A DNA stretch of 64,000 nucleotides from Salsipaludibacter sp963812245 (lineage in GTDB: Bacteria; Actinomycetota; Nitriliruptoria; Nitriliruptorales; Nitriliruptoraceae), in contig CAWEUK010000002.1 in NCBI GenBank assembly GCA_963812245.1, positions 620,001 to 684,000 of the forward strand, read 5' to 3'. How positions within the stretch are numbered: the stretch's first letter is position 1; every line of letters starts with the position of its first letter. Positions 1 to 6,679 of this stretch are shown in pieces. A program made the translations under genes and the position numbers. Below the pieces are notes generated by a model that saw only the letters and a list, made by a program, of their open reading frames with translations, searched no databases and was not told where the DNA came from.

Positions 1-993
1 GAACAGCGCCAACACCGCCAGGGTGGCCGCGACCGTTGCCAGTCGATCCTGCAGGGGCATCAACGCCGTCAACGCGACCAACGCCCCGACCCCGAGCCCA
101 CCCAGGAATGTCACAACGAGCACATACCCGACGGTGCGGGAAATGAGCCGGTCGATCTCGTACAACCGGTAGCGCGTCATGGCGAGCACCATGGCGACCG
201 GGATCAGGCCCGGACCGAGGATGTCGATGAACACCCGCAGGGAATCCGGGGTCCCTTCGTAGATGGTCAGCACACCACCCGAGCCCACGAGGAAGCTCAG
301 CGCGCCGAAGACCAGCGCGAGGATCAGGTACTTCACCTGCAACTGCCCGGTCCGTGGGCGACGGCGATACGCCACGACGTGCATGGCGAGCGCTGCGAAC
401 ACGGTCACCGCGACTGCAGTGTCCCCGAACTCCCGGTAGGCGGCCCAGTCGCCGCCGACCAGCCCCAGGGCGTTGGCCAGCTGGAGTCCGTGGGAGACGA
501 GCTGGCTGCCCACTGCCCAGGCCAGGACGACCTGCGCGAAGCGGGTCGTCGCGCGCCCAGTCGGGAACAGGATGATGGCGGCCAGCAGCGCCGTGGGCGA
601 GAACCCGACGATCGAGCGCCAGACGAGCTGTGCGTCCGTGGAGCCGGCCACGGTCACGAACTCGATCGCGGAGAACGAGTTGATGGTCGCCCCCGCTGCG
701 ACCAGCAGCCAGCCGAGGAGCGGCACGTCGGTCCGCAGGACGATGATCGCGCCGGCCCCGACCATCACGAACGTGAGCAGCGCCCCCGAGACCACCGAGA
801 TCGGCTCGATCCCGCTGCGGGCGAGGTCGACGACGCTCGCCAGGTAGACCACCCCGGCGATGCCAAGCCAGGTGAGGGTCCACCGGCCGGGGCCGGTGTC
901 GCCCTCGGCCGACAGGGCGTCACGTCCGGGCCCGCCCTGCTCCGGGATGGTGCGTGCTCGGTCGTCGTCGGTGGGCGTCGCCGATCGGGTCAT
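1..993 (-). CDS. Multi-span membrane protein, sensor-like (partial, runs off the window)
   Basis: The coding sequence starts at an ATG at 993 and runs leftward off the window, leaving about 331 residues. A hydrophilic N-terminus of about 40 residues is followed by repeated hydrophobic segments; I count about seven or eight likely membrane spans. The motif RYRLYEIDRLISRTVGY near the end of the visible part is common in membrane input regions of actinobacterial sensor proteins, but no kinase domain is visible here. The start overlaps the stop of the next gene upstream as ATGA, and a GGGAG ribosome site precedes it, so the two genes are translationally coupled. It is a paralog of the protein at 990-2150, with which it shares 107 identical bases. 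The function is unknown; a signalling role is inferred from the motif only. Confidence 0.75.
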   Translation of the reverse strand, partial: MTRSATPTDDDRARTIPEQGGPGRDALSAEGDTGPGRWTLTWLGIAGVVYLASVVDLARSGIEPISVVSGALLTFVMVGAGAIIVLRTDVPLLGWLLVAAGATINSFSAIEFVTVAGSTDAQLVWRSIVGFSPTALLAAIILFPTGRATTRFAQVVLAWAVGSQLVSHGLQLANALGLVGGDWAAYREFGDTAVAVTVFAALAMHVVAYRRRPRTGQLQVKYLILALVFGALSFLVGSGGVLTIYEGTPDSLRVFIDILGPGLIPVAMVLAMTRYRLYEIDRLISRTVGYVLVVTFLGGLGVGALVALTALMPLQDRLATVAATLAVLALF

Positions 994-2150
994 GTCGCAT
1001 GCTCCCGCGGCTGCCACAGGGCGACCTCCGTGGGTGCGACCGTGCGACTCACGACCGTGTGGACACGGTGGCCGATCTCGTCGATGTCGGTGACGTCCTG
1101 GATGTCCCGTCCGAACGAGTCGACGACTTGCTGCGCGACGTAGCGGGTGCGGTCGAACCGGCTGTCCACCGCGGCCAGGACGCGTCGCCGCACGGGATTG
1201 AACAGCGCCAACACCGCCAGGGTGGCCGCGACCGTTGCCAGTCGATCCTGCAGGGGCATCAACGCCGTCAACGCGACCAACGCCCCGACCCCGAGCCCAC
1301 CCAGGAGCGTCACGACGAGCGCGTAGCCGACCGTCCGCGATATGAGCCGGTCGATCTCGTACAACCGGTAGCGGGTGATGCCGATGAGCACGGCGAGCGG
1401 GAACAGCAGGGTCGTGGCCGCGTCCACGATGGCGAACGCCTCCTCGGACCATCCGAGCACGCCCGGGATGATGTAGGCGGGGACGGTCAACAGGCCCAGG
1501 ACGTACCACTTGACCTGCTCACGCTCGACCGGGGACCGGCGCGGGTAGATCCGGGCCTGTTCGAAGAACGACAGGAACAGCGGCACGGTGCTGACGACGA
1601 TCGCCAACTGGAGCGGGTCGCCGATTGGCTCCCACCATGCGAGCGTGACGCCCAGCCAGTGCACGCTGGTGACCACGGTGCCCACGACCGAGGCCGCGAC
1701 CAGGGCAGTGATGATCCTCGATGCCGGCCGACCAGTCGGATAGAGCATCAGCGCGGCGAGCAGTGGCAGGAGGAACATCCCCGCAACCGCCTCCCAGGCA
1801 CCGGCCCACGGGGATCCGGTCGTCTCGAACAGCGCGGCCGCGGTGAACGTGCCGACGAACAACGACGAGGTGGCCATCAGCCAGCCGAGGAGGCGGGCGT
1901 CCGTCCGGAGCACGAGCACGGCCCCGATGCCACCGATCAGCAGGTGGGGGATGACCGCTGCCAGCCGGACGTCCAGACCGACGAGGGCGACGGCCCAGAC
2001 CGCCATCGCCACGGCCGCGACCCCGATCCCGGTCAGCAGGGTCACGTCGCGACGGCGCGAGTGCTCGGTCACGTCTCGATGCCCCATCATGCTCCCGAAC
2101 ATGCGTGCCGACTCCCAGACTGCCATGCCGGCCCGTCCCCGTGTGGTCAC
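990..2150 (-). CDS. Multi-span membrane protein, sensor-like (paralog of its neighbour)
   Basis: This predicted integral membrane protein of about 386 residues has many hydrophobic segments and the motif TRYRLYEIDRLISRTVGYAL near residue 285, followed by a short soluble C-terminus of about 90 residues. The C-terminal part carries RFDRTRYVAQQVVDSFGRD, which resembles the linker before a histidine-kinase core, but no kinase or ATPase motifs follow. I chose the GTG at 2150 because it overlaps the upstream stop as GTGA and has GAGGTG five bases before it; an ATG at 2126 is the alternative. It lies in an overlapping operon behind the cupredoxin-domain gene and ahead of its paralog. The family and role are not established. 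Confidence 0.75.
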   Translation of the reverse strand: MTTRGRAGMAVWESARMFGSMMGHRDVTEHSRRRDVTLLTGIGVAAVAMAVWAVALVGLDVRLAAVIPHLLIGGIGAVLVLRTDARLLGWLMATSSLFVGTFTAAALFETTGSPWAGAWEAVAGMFLLPLLAALMLYPTGRPASRIITALVAASVVGTVVTSVHWLGVTLAWWEPIGDPLQLAIVVSTVPLFLSFFEQARIYPRRSPVEREQVKWYVLGLLTVPAYIIPGVLGWSEEAFAIVDAATTLLFPLAVLIGITRYRLYEIDRLISRTVGYALVVTLLGGLGVGALVALTALMPLQDRLATVAATLAVLALFNPVRRRVLAAVDSRFDRTRYVAQQVVDSFGRDIQDVTDIDEIGHRVHTVVSRTVAPTEVALWQPREHAT

Positions 2151-3565
2151 TCGGTCACCTCGATCGTGCCGGTCATCGTTTCGTGCCCGACGACGGTGCA
2201 GACGAATGCATAGACCCCGGGCGCTGCGCCGTCGAGCGGGACGTCGCGTGCGGTGTTGGCGGGCAGGTCCACCTCGATGCCCAACTCCTCGATCGCGAAG
2301 GTGTGGTGGAACGGGTCGCGGTTGTCCACGTTGAGCGTGGCATCGCTGGCTGCCGTGAGGTCCACGGGCACCCACACGAACTCTTCGGCGACGACTTCGA
2401 CCTCACCGCTGTCGAGTTCGTCGGAGGCTGTCGTCACTGCCGCGGCAGTCGTCGCGATCACGCCCAGGGTGATGATGACCGCCCCCGCCAACGCGAGTCC
2501 GCGTGGGGACCCGGTGCGCCGTCGGACCAGGGCGACACCGGCGATGACCATCGTGGCCCCGGTCAGCAGCGACAGCAGTGCGTAGAGGAACGTGACGGGC
2601 GAACTGACCTGGGCGAGGTCGGTCAGCGCGAACGACGACATGGCAAGGAGCATCACGAGCCCGGAGCCCCCGACGATGCCGGCGCCAGTGCGCTCCCAAC
2701 GGGTCGCCACGGCCAGGCCGAGCAACGGCAGGACCGACAGCACGATGGCGGGGAGAATCACCACGCTGGCCACGAGCATGTACGCGGCATGGACGACTGC
2801 GTTGGTCACCGCAGCCGCCGTCAGCAGTCCCCGCCACGACATGCCGATGGCCCGCACCGGTGCGGTCAGCAGGTGGGCCGCCGTGTGCAGCGCCGCGTCG
2901 TGGCGCAGGTTGCCGGCACGGGCCCACTGGCGCTTGCGGTCCACGCAGACGAGGTCCGTGTCGACCTGGGGGTCGACGACGTCGAAGAAGGTCGCCAGGT
3001 TGGTCAGCGTCTGCGCCCACATGCGGTCCTCGGTGCGGTGGCCGCCCAGGGCGAGGCCGAGCTCGGACGCCGGGTCCGTGGCCCGCATGAGCACCTGGAC
3101 CTGTGCGTGGGTCGTGCCGTCGACCTCGTCGGCCGAGAACGTGATCCAGCCGGCGAACGGGTGGCCCAACGGGGTCATGTAGGTGAACGAGACGTCGTCG
3201 GCATAGAGCACCATGACCCCGGTGGACAGCTTCATCCCGCCGGGCATGTCGGCGTTGATCAGCCCGACCTCCCCGGGCTGGATGCCGGACAGCGGGGCAT
3301 AGAAGTTGTTGCCGTCGGGCCAGAACTCGCCGTAGTTCGCCTTCCACGCCGCGATGACCTCTTCGGGCGTCGCCGACGCACCCACCAGGGCCACGCGGTA
3401 GGTCTTCTGCCAGAGCTTGCCGAACCCCTGCATCGGGCCGGTCAGCAGCCGGCCGTCGACGTTGAGGTTCAGCGCCCCTTCCGGTGCATCGGTGACCGAC
3501 AGCGGCCCGGTGTGGCGCGCCCAGCTGTCGGCGTCGCGGGTGGCGGTGGTGTCCTCGGCTGCCAT
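2147..3565 (-). CDS. Membrane protein with C-terminal cupredoxin (type 1 copper) domain
   Basis: The protein has about 472 residues in three parts. Residues 1 to about 225 form a soluble domain I cannot place firmly; its length and pattern suggest an SRPBCC-like fold. About six hydrophobic segments follow (roughly residues 250-375). The last 95 residues form a plastocyanin-like domain: DPFHHTF supplies the first copper His, and VCTVVGHETM supplies the Cys, second His and Met in the usual spacing. This domain should lie outside the membrane, bind copper and carry electrons or store copper. The start at 3565 has an excellent ribosome site, AGAGGAGGG. It is the first gene of a three-gene overlapping operon, and a SARP-type direct repeat lies 44 bases upstream of its start. 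The copper ligands are visible; the physiological partner is not. Confidence 0.75.
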   Translation of the reverse strand: MAAEDTTATRDADSWARHTGPLSVTDAPEGALNLNVDGRLLTGPMQGFGKLWQKTYRVALVGASATPEEVIAAWKANYGEFWPDGNNFYAPLSGIQPGEVGLINADMPGGMKLSTGVMVLYADDVSFTYMTPLGHPFAGWITFSADEVDGTTHAQVQVLMRATDPASELGLALGGHRTEDRMWAQTLTNLATFFDVVDPQVDTDLVCVDRKRQWARAGNLRHDAALHTAAHLLTAPVRAIGMSWRGLLTAAAVTNAVVHAAYMLVASVVILPAIVLSVLPLLGLAVATRWERTGAGIVGGSGLVMLLAMSSFALTDLAQVSSPVTFLYALLSLLTGATMVIAGVALVRRRTGSPRGLALAGAVIITLGVIATTAAAVTTASDELDSGEVEVVAEEFVWVPVDLTAASDATLNVDNRDPFHHTFAIEELGIEVDLPANTARDVPLDGAAPGVYAFVCTVVGHETMTGTIEVTE

Positions 3566-3608
3566 GTCAGCCCTCCTCTGGTGTGCTGGGTGCAGCGTTC
3601 CCGAGCGC

Positions 3609-3626
3609 CGTGACGGCACCGTGACG
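3609..3626. promoter_or_regulatory. SARP-type direct repeat, site 1
   Basis: The heptamer CGTGACG occurs at 3609-3615 and again at 3620-3626, exactly 11 bp apart. It lies 44 bp upstream of the cupredoxin-domain gene. Three similar sites lie at 4108, 6513 and 6612. Heptamer repeats with 11-bp periodicity are the known binding architecture of SARP/BTAD regulators, and one is encoded at 6680-9400. Binding is inferred. Confidence 0.6.
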
Positions 3627-3629
3627 AAA

Positions 3630-3657
3630 CCGCGCCCCGTCGTTTGACGGGGCGCGG
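3630..3657 (-). terminator. Hairpin terminator after the 3677-4030 gene
   Basis: A perfect inverted repeat has 12-bp arms (CCGCGCCCCGTC and GACGGGGCGCGG) and a GTTT loop. Read on the minus strand it begins 19 bases after the stop of the small gene at 3677-4030 and is followed by TTTCG. It would separate that gene from the promoter of the cupredoxin operon. Confidence 0.75.
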
Positions 3658-3676
3658 CGAATGAGGTGTGGGTGGC

Positions 3677-4030
3677 TCAGAGGTCCAGCTCGGGCAGGGG
3701 CTCGAGGTAGTTGACGAAGTCGTACCTGGACAGCACGGCGCGTGCCTCGTCGTCGAGGTCACCGATGACGTCCGCGGACGCGATGCTGAACACGTTGCCG
3801 AGGACCTGGTCGGAGAAGCCGAACTCCTCCAGCGTGGTGAAGTGGGTCACCACGTCATGCGAACCGCCGAACTCGGCGATCAACAGCGCGTGACCCATGT
3901 CTGACGACCCGAACCAGCGCTCGCTGACGTCGTGGCCGAGCGATCGCAGCCTGTCGTCGAGGTCGGCCGGGCCTTCGGCCATCGCCGCGGGGTCGTGCAT
4001 GACGTGGTGGATGTACATCGTGACGCTCAT
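3677..4030 (-). CDS. Small protein of unknown function (117 aa)
   Basis: The soluble protein has 117 residues, no signal peptide and no membrane segment. It starts MSVTMYIHHVMHDP and is rich in His, Asp and Met near the N-terminus. I do not recognise the family. The start is well supported by AGGAGG seven bases upstream. The gene stands alone between its own direct-repeat operator (4108-4125) and a strong hairpin terminator (3630-3657), so it is a single-gene transcript, probably under the same control as the cupredoxin and phosphatase operons. It could be a stress-related or dimeric alpha-beta barrel-like protein, but that is only a guess from size. Confidence 0.7.
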   Translation of the reverse strand: MSVTMYIHHVMHDPAAMAEGPADLDDRLRSLGHDVSERWFGSSDMGHALLIAEFGGSHDVVTHFTTLEEFGFSDQVLGNVFSIASADVIGDLDDEARAVLSRYDFVNYLEPLPELDL

Positions 4031-4107
4031 GGTGGTGCCTCCTGATGATTGTCCAGATCGCTCGTCCGCGGGTTCGCGGCGGCCACATCTGGACCATTGC
4101 AGGAAGC

Positions 4108-4125
4108 CGTGACGAGAGCGTGAAG
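4108..4125. promoter_or_regulatory. SARP-type direct repeat, site 2
   Basis: CGTGACG at 4108-4114 and CGTGAAG at 4119-4125 are 11 bp apart. The site lies 78 bp upstream of the 117-residue protein and downstream of the STAS operon stop. One base of the second heptamer differs from the other sites. Confidence 0.5.
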
Positions 4126-4149
4126 GACCGGTCCGGTGCCCGTCCAGTG

Positions 4150-4491
4150 TCAGCCGGCGGCGGCGACCGCTGCGGCGACGTCGTCGTGGATGGTGATTGC
4201 CTCGTCGAGGCGGGTGACCTGGAAGATCTGGCGGTAGTGGTCGCTCAGACCGGTCGCTGCCAGGCCGTGCTTGGTCCGATTCGCCCGCACGAGCAGCTGG
4301 ACGAGCAGGCCGATGCCGCCGCTGTTCATGTACTCCATGTCCGAGAAGTCGAGCACCACGCCACGGTCGCCGTCCCCACTCGCCTTGCCCCAGGCGGCCG
4401 ACAGGTCCTCCTCGGACGCGGGAGTCAGGTCCCCCTCGATTCGCACGATGCCGATGTCTCCGCGCACTTCGGTGTCCAGTCGTGTGTCCAT
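4150..4491 (-). CDS. STAS-domain anti-sigma factor antagonist
   Basis: This single-domain STAS protein has 113 residues, the usual size for SpoIIAA/RsbV. The phosphorylation-site loop reads SDMEYMNSGGIGLLV, with the conserved Ser at about residue 57. In the family, dephosphorylated STAS protein binds the anti-sigma kinase and frees a sigma factor; phosphorylation at this Ser ends the interaction. Its start overlaps the stop of the next STAS gene as TGATG, and it is the last gene of a three-gene operon headed by a fused phosphatase/kinase. Its C-terminal half closely parallels the neighbouring STAS protein (HYRQIFQVTRL against HYRQLFEITRL), so the two are likely duplicates. No sigma-factor gene lies nearby. 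Confidence 0.88.
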   Translation of the reverse strand: MDTRLDTEVRGDIGIVRIEGDLTPASEEDLSAAWGKASGDGDRGVVLDFSDMEYMNSGGIGLLVQLLVRANRTKHGLAATGLSDHYRQIFQVTRLDEAITIHDDVAAAVAAAG

Positions 4492-4838
4492 CAGGTGACC
4501 CCTCCGGGTTCCGGCGCCGGCTCGACCTCGACGAGGTCGGTCAGGCGCGTGATCTCGAACAGCTGTCGGTAGTGGCTGGTCAGTCCTCGAGCCGCCACGG
4601 TGATGCCGCGCTGCCGCGCATCGGCCAGCAGGGCGACGATTGCCGCGAGCCCGCTGGAGTTGATGTAGGTCGTGCCCCCGAAGTCCAGCACGACGCGGGC
4701 GGGTTCGGGCCCTGCGACGGTGGCGAAGGCGGCAAGGAGGTCGTCCTCGGCGTCGCGGTCGACACGACCGGACAGGACCAGACGGGCACCATCGTGCTCC
4801 GGTCCGACGTGAACCGCGAAGGGGTCATCGATGTTCAT
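4491..4838 (-). CDS. STAS-domain anti-sigma factor antagonist
   Basis: The protein has 115 residues and a full STAS fold. The phosphorylation loop is GGTTYINSSGLAAIV, where the Ser after Asn is the expected site. The gene overlaps the phosphatase/kinase gene upstream (ATGA) and the second STAS gene downstream (TGATG), so the three are co-translated. It probably acts as a phospho-switch substrate of the neighbouring fused protein. Two STAS partners for one phosphatase/kinase suggest either two target anti-sigma factors or one regulatory and one output partner; the sequence does not say which. Confidence 0.88.
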   Translation of the reverse strand: MNIDDPFAVHVGPEHDGARLVLSGRVDRDAEDDLLAAFATVAGPEPARVVLDFGGTTYINSSGLAAIVALLADARQRGITVAARGLTSHYRQLFEITRLTDLVEVEPAPEPGGVT

Positions 4839-6490
4839 CCCGCACCGTCCCGTGTGAGCTCGAGTGTCAAGGTGTGCCGCTCGCCGTCGCTGGTCTCGTG
4901 GACCTCGTCGACGAGTGAACGGACCAGGAACAGCCCCCAGCCACGGGGCGTCTGTTCGCCGCGGAGCTTGGCGTCGATGTCCGGGGCGTCGACGGTGTCC
5001 AGCAGCGCGTCCCCACCCCCCTCGTCCGTGATCGCAACACTGACGAGGTCCGGCCGCACCGTCACGGCCACCTCGACCTGCTTGGTCGGGTCGTGGCCGT
5101 GGGCGTGCTCCATGGCGTTCATCACGGCCTCGCCGACCGCGGTGGACAGCGCGTCGCGTCGGTCCTCGGTGAGGTCGATGTCCGCGAGGACCTCCTGGAC
5201 CCGTCGGATCGCGTCGCGTTCGCCGCCCTCGGTGCTGGGCAGATGGAACACCCGGTGCGAGTGCTGGTCGATGGCCGCGTGGTCCTGGGCGGAGCGGTCC
5301 ACGAGCACCACGGTGACGTCGTCCTCCTGCTCCCAGTCGGGCCCGGTGAAGGCCGCCAGGCGCGCCAGCAACTCGTCGATGGCACCGTCGTCGCGGGGCA
5401 GGTCGACGAGCAGGTCACCGGTCCGGCCGAAGCCGAACATCTCCCCGTCCGGCGCGTGCGCCTCGGCGATCCCGTCGCTGTACAGCAGCAACCGCGCACC
5501 CGGGTCCAGCTGCACCGTGACCTTGTCGTAGGTCGACCCCGGCAGCATCGCCAGCGGCATCCCGCGAGCGTCGATCTCGGTGACCGTGCCGTCCACCTCG
5601 ACGAACGGGAGGTCGTGGCCGGCGTTGGCGAACTCGAACTCGCCCGTCGCCGGGTCCAGGACTCCGTACAGGCAGGTGATGAACATCCGCGCGGGGATGT
5701 CGCTGACCAACTCCTCATTGACGCGGGCCAGCACCTTGGCGGGATCCACGAGCCGCTGGGCCGCCGCACGCAGGACGCTGCGGGTGGACGCCATCACCAG
5801 CGCTGCCGGCACGCCCTTGTCCGTGACGTCACCGATCACCAGCCCCAACCTGCCCCCCGGCAGGTCCAGGACGTCGTAGAAGTCGCCACCGACCTCGCGG
5901 GCCGCCCGGTAGTGGGGGCGGATCCGCCAGCCGGCTGGCTCGGGCAGGTCGGTGGGCAGGAAGCGTTGCTGGATCAGCTGCGCGACCTGCAGCTCCTGCT
6001 CGTACCGCTCCCGGACACGGGTCTCGGCCTGTTGCTCGCGCACCAACTGTCCGACCCGAAGGGCCGGTGCGGCCTGGCCGGCCAACTGCTCGAGCAGCTC
6101 GCGGTCGGCCGTCGAGTAGTCCTGCTCACTCAGCCGGTCCCCCAGCTGCACGACACCGACCAGTTGGGCGTTCGCGACCAGCGGCACGAGCATTCGCACG
6201 CCCGCCTCGCGGAGTCGTTCCACGGCGGGGGTCCGCAGCTCGAGGTCCGCCACCAGCACCGGACCGCGGGCCTGGGCCAGATACGCGAGCAGGGGGTCGT
6301 TGGCGGGCAGGTCGACGGGTTCGACGGCGCGGGTTCCGGCCACGGGTGTGGGCACGGCGCCGACCTCGTCGTCGCCCCGGGCGCGACGACGCCACCAGCG
6401 ACCGGCGCGACGGTCGGGCCCACCGTCCGCGCGGTCGCCGGAGGCATCCTCCAGCGGTGGCGGCGTCTCGGTCATCGTGGTCGTCTCCAT
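4835..6490 (-). CDS. GAF - PP2C (SpoIIE-type) phosphatase - RsbW-like ATPase fusion
   Basis: About 551 residues contain three domains. A GAF-like sensor region lies at about 60-150. A PP2C phosphatase follows at about 170-375 with the metal-binding motifs GGDFYDV, GDVTDKGVPAALVM, SDGIAEA and EDDVTVV. An HATPase_c anti-sigma kinase at about 400-545 has an N-box in AVGEAVMNAMEHA and glycine-rich RGWGLFLVRSLVDE. It should dephosphorylate and phosphorylate STAS proteins, here the two encoded just downstream. The ATG at 6490 has no clear ribosome site; an in-frame ATG at 6475 follows GGAG and may be the real start. A direct-repeat operator lies 23 bp upstream, and the SARP gene diverges from the same intergenic region. 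Such phosphatase/kinase fusions are known in actinobacteria. Confidence 0.88.
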   Translation of the reverse strand: METTTMTETPPPLEDASGDRADGGPDRRAGRWWRRRARGDDEVGAVPTPVAGTRAVEPVDLPANDPLLAYLAQARGPVLVADLELRTPAVERLREAGVRMLVPLVANAQLVGVVQLGDRLSEQDYSTADRELLEQLAGQAAPALRVGQLVREQQAETRVRERYEQELQVAQLIQQRFLPTDLPEPAGWRIRPHYRAAREVGGDFYDVLDLPGGRLGLVIGDVTDKGVPAALVMASTRSVLRAAAQRLVDPAKVLARVNEELVSDIPARMFITCLYGVLDPATGEFEFANAGHDLPFVEVDGTVTEIDARGMPLAMLPGSTYDKVTVQLDPGARLLLYSDGIAEAHAPDGEMFGFGRTGDLLVDLPRDDGAIDELLARLAAFTGPDWEQEDDVTVVLVDRSAQDHAAIDQHSHRVFHLPSTEGGERDAIRRVQEVLADIDLTEDRRDALSTAVGEAVMNAMEHAHGHDPTKQVEVAVTVRPDLVSVAITDEGGGDALLDTVDAPDIDAKLRGEQTPRGWGLFLVRSLVDEVHETSDGERHTLTLELTRDGAG

Positions 6491-6512
6491 GACGGCAACG
6501 GTGCAGCATCGG

Positions 6513-6530
6513 CGTGACGGGGGTGTGACG
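6513..6530. promoter_or_regulatory. SARP-type direct repeat, site 3
   Basis: CGTGACG at 6513-6519 and TGTGACG at 6524-6530 have an 11-bp period. The site sits just upstream of the phosphatase/kinase operon in the divergent intergenic region shared with the SARP gene. Confidence 0.6.
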
Positions 6531-6611
6531 GACGCCCCTGTCGGCACCGTCGCCCCCGTGCTGGCGGTGCCCTGCTGCTGGCTTCCGTCACCCTAGATGT
6601 CGCGACCACCG

Positions 6612-6629
6612 TGTGACGCAGGTGTGACG
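6612..6629. promoter_or_regulatory. SARP-type direct repeat, site 4 (probable autoregulation)
   Basis: TGTGACG at 6612-6618 and TGTGACG at 6623-6629 have an 11-bp period. The site is 50 bp upstream of the SARP start codon. A TTGACA at 6645-6650 lies between this repeat and the gene, with only a weak -10 candidate (TCGGAT at 6668-6673). Confidence 0.6.
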
Positions 6630-6679
6630 AGCCGACGCCAGCTGTTGACATCGTCACGCGCGGGTGATCGGATCCGGGC

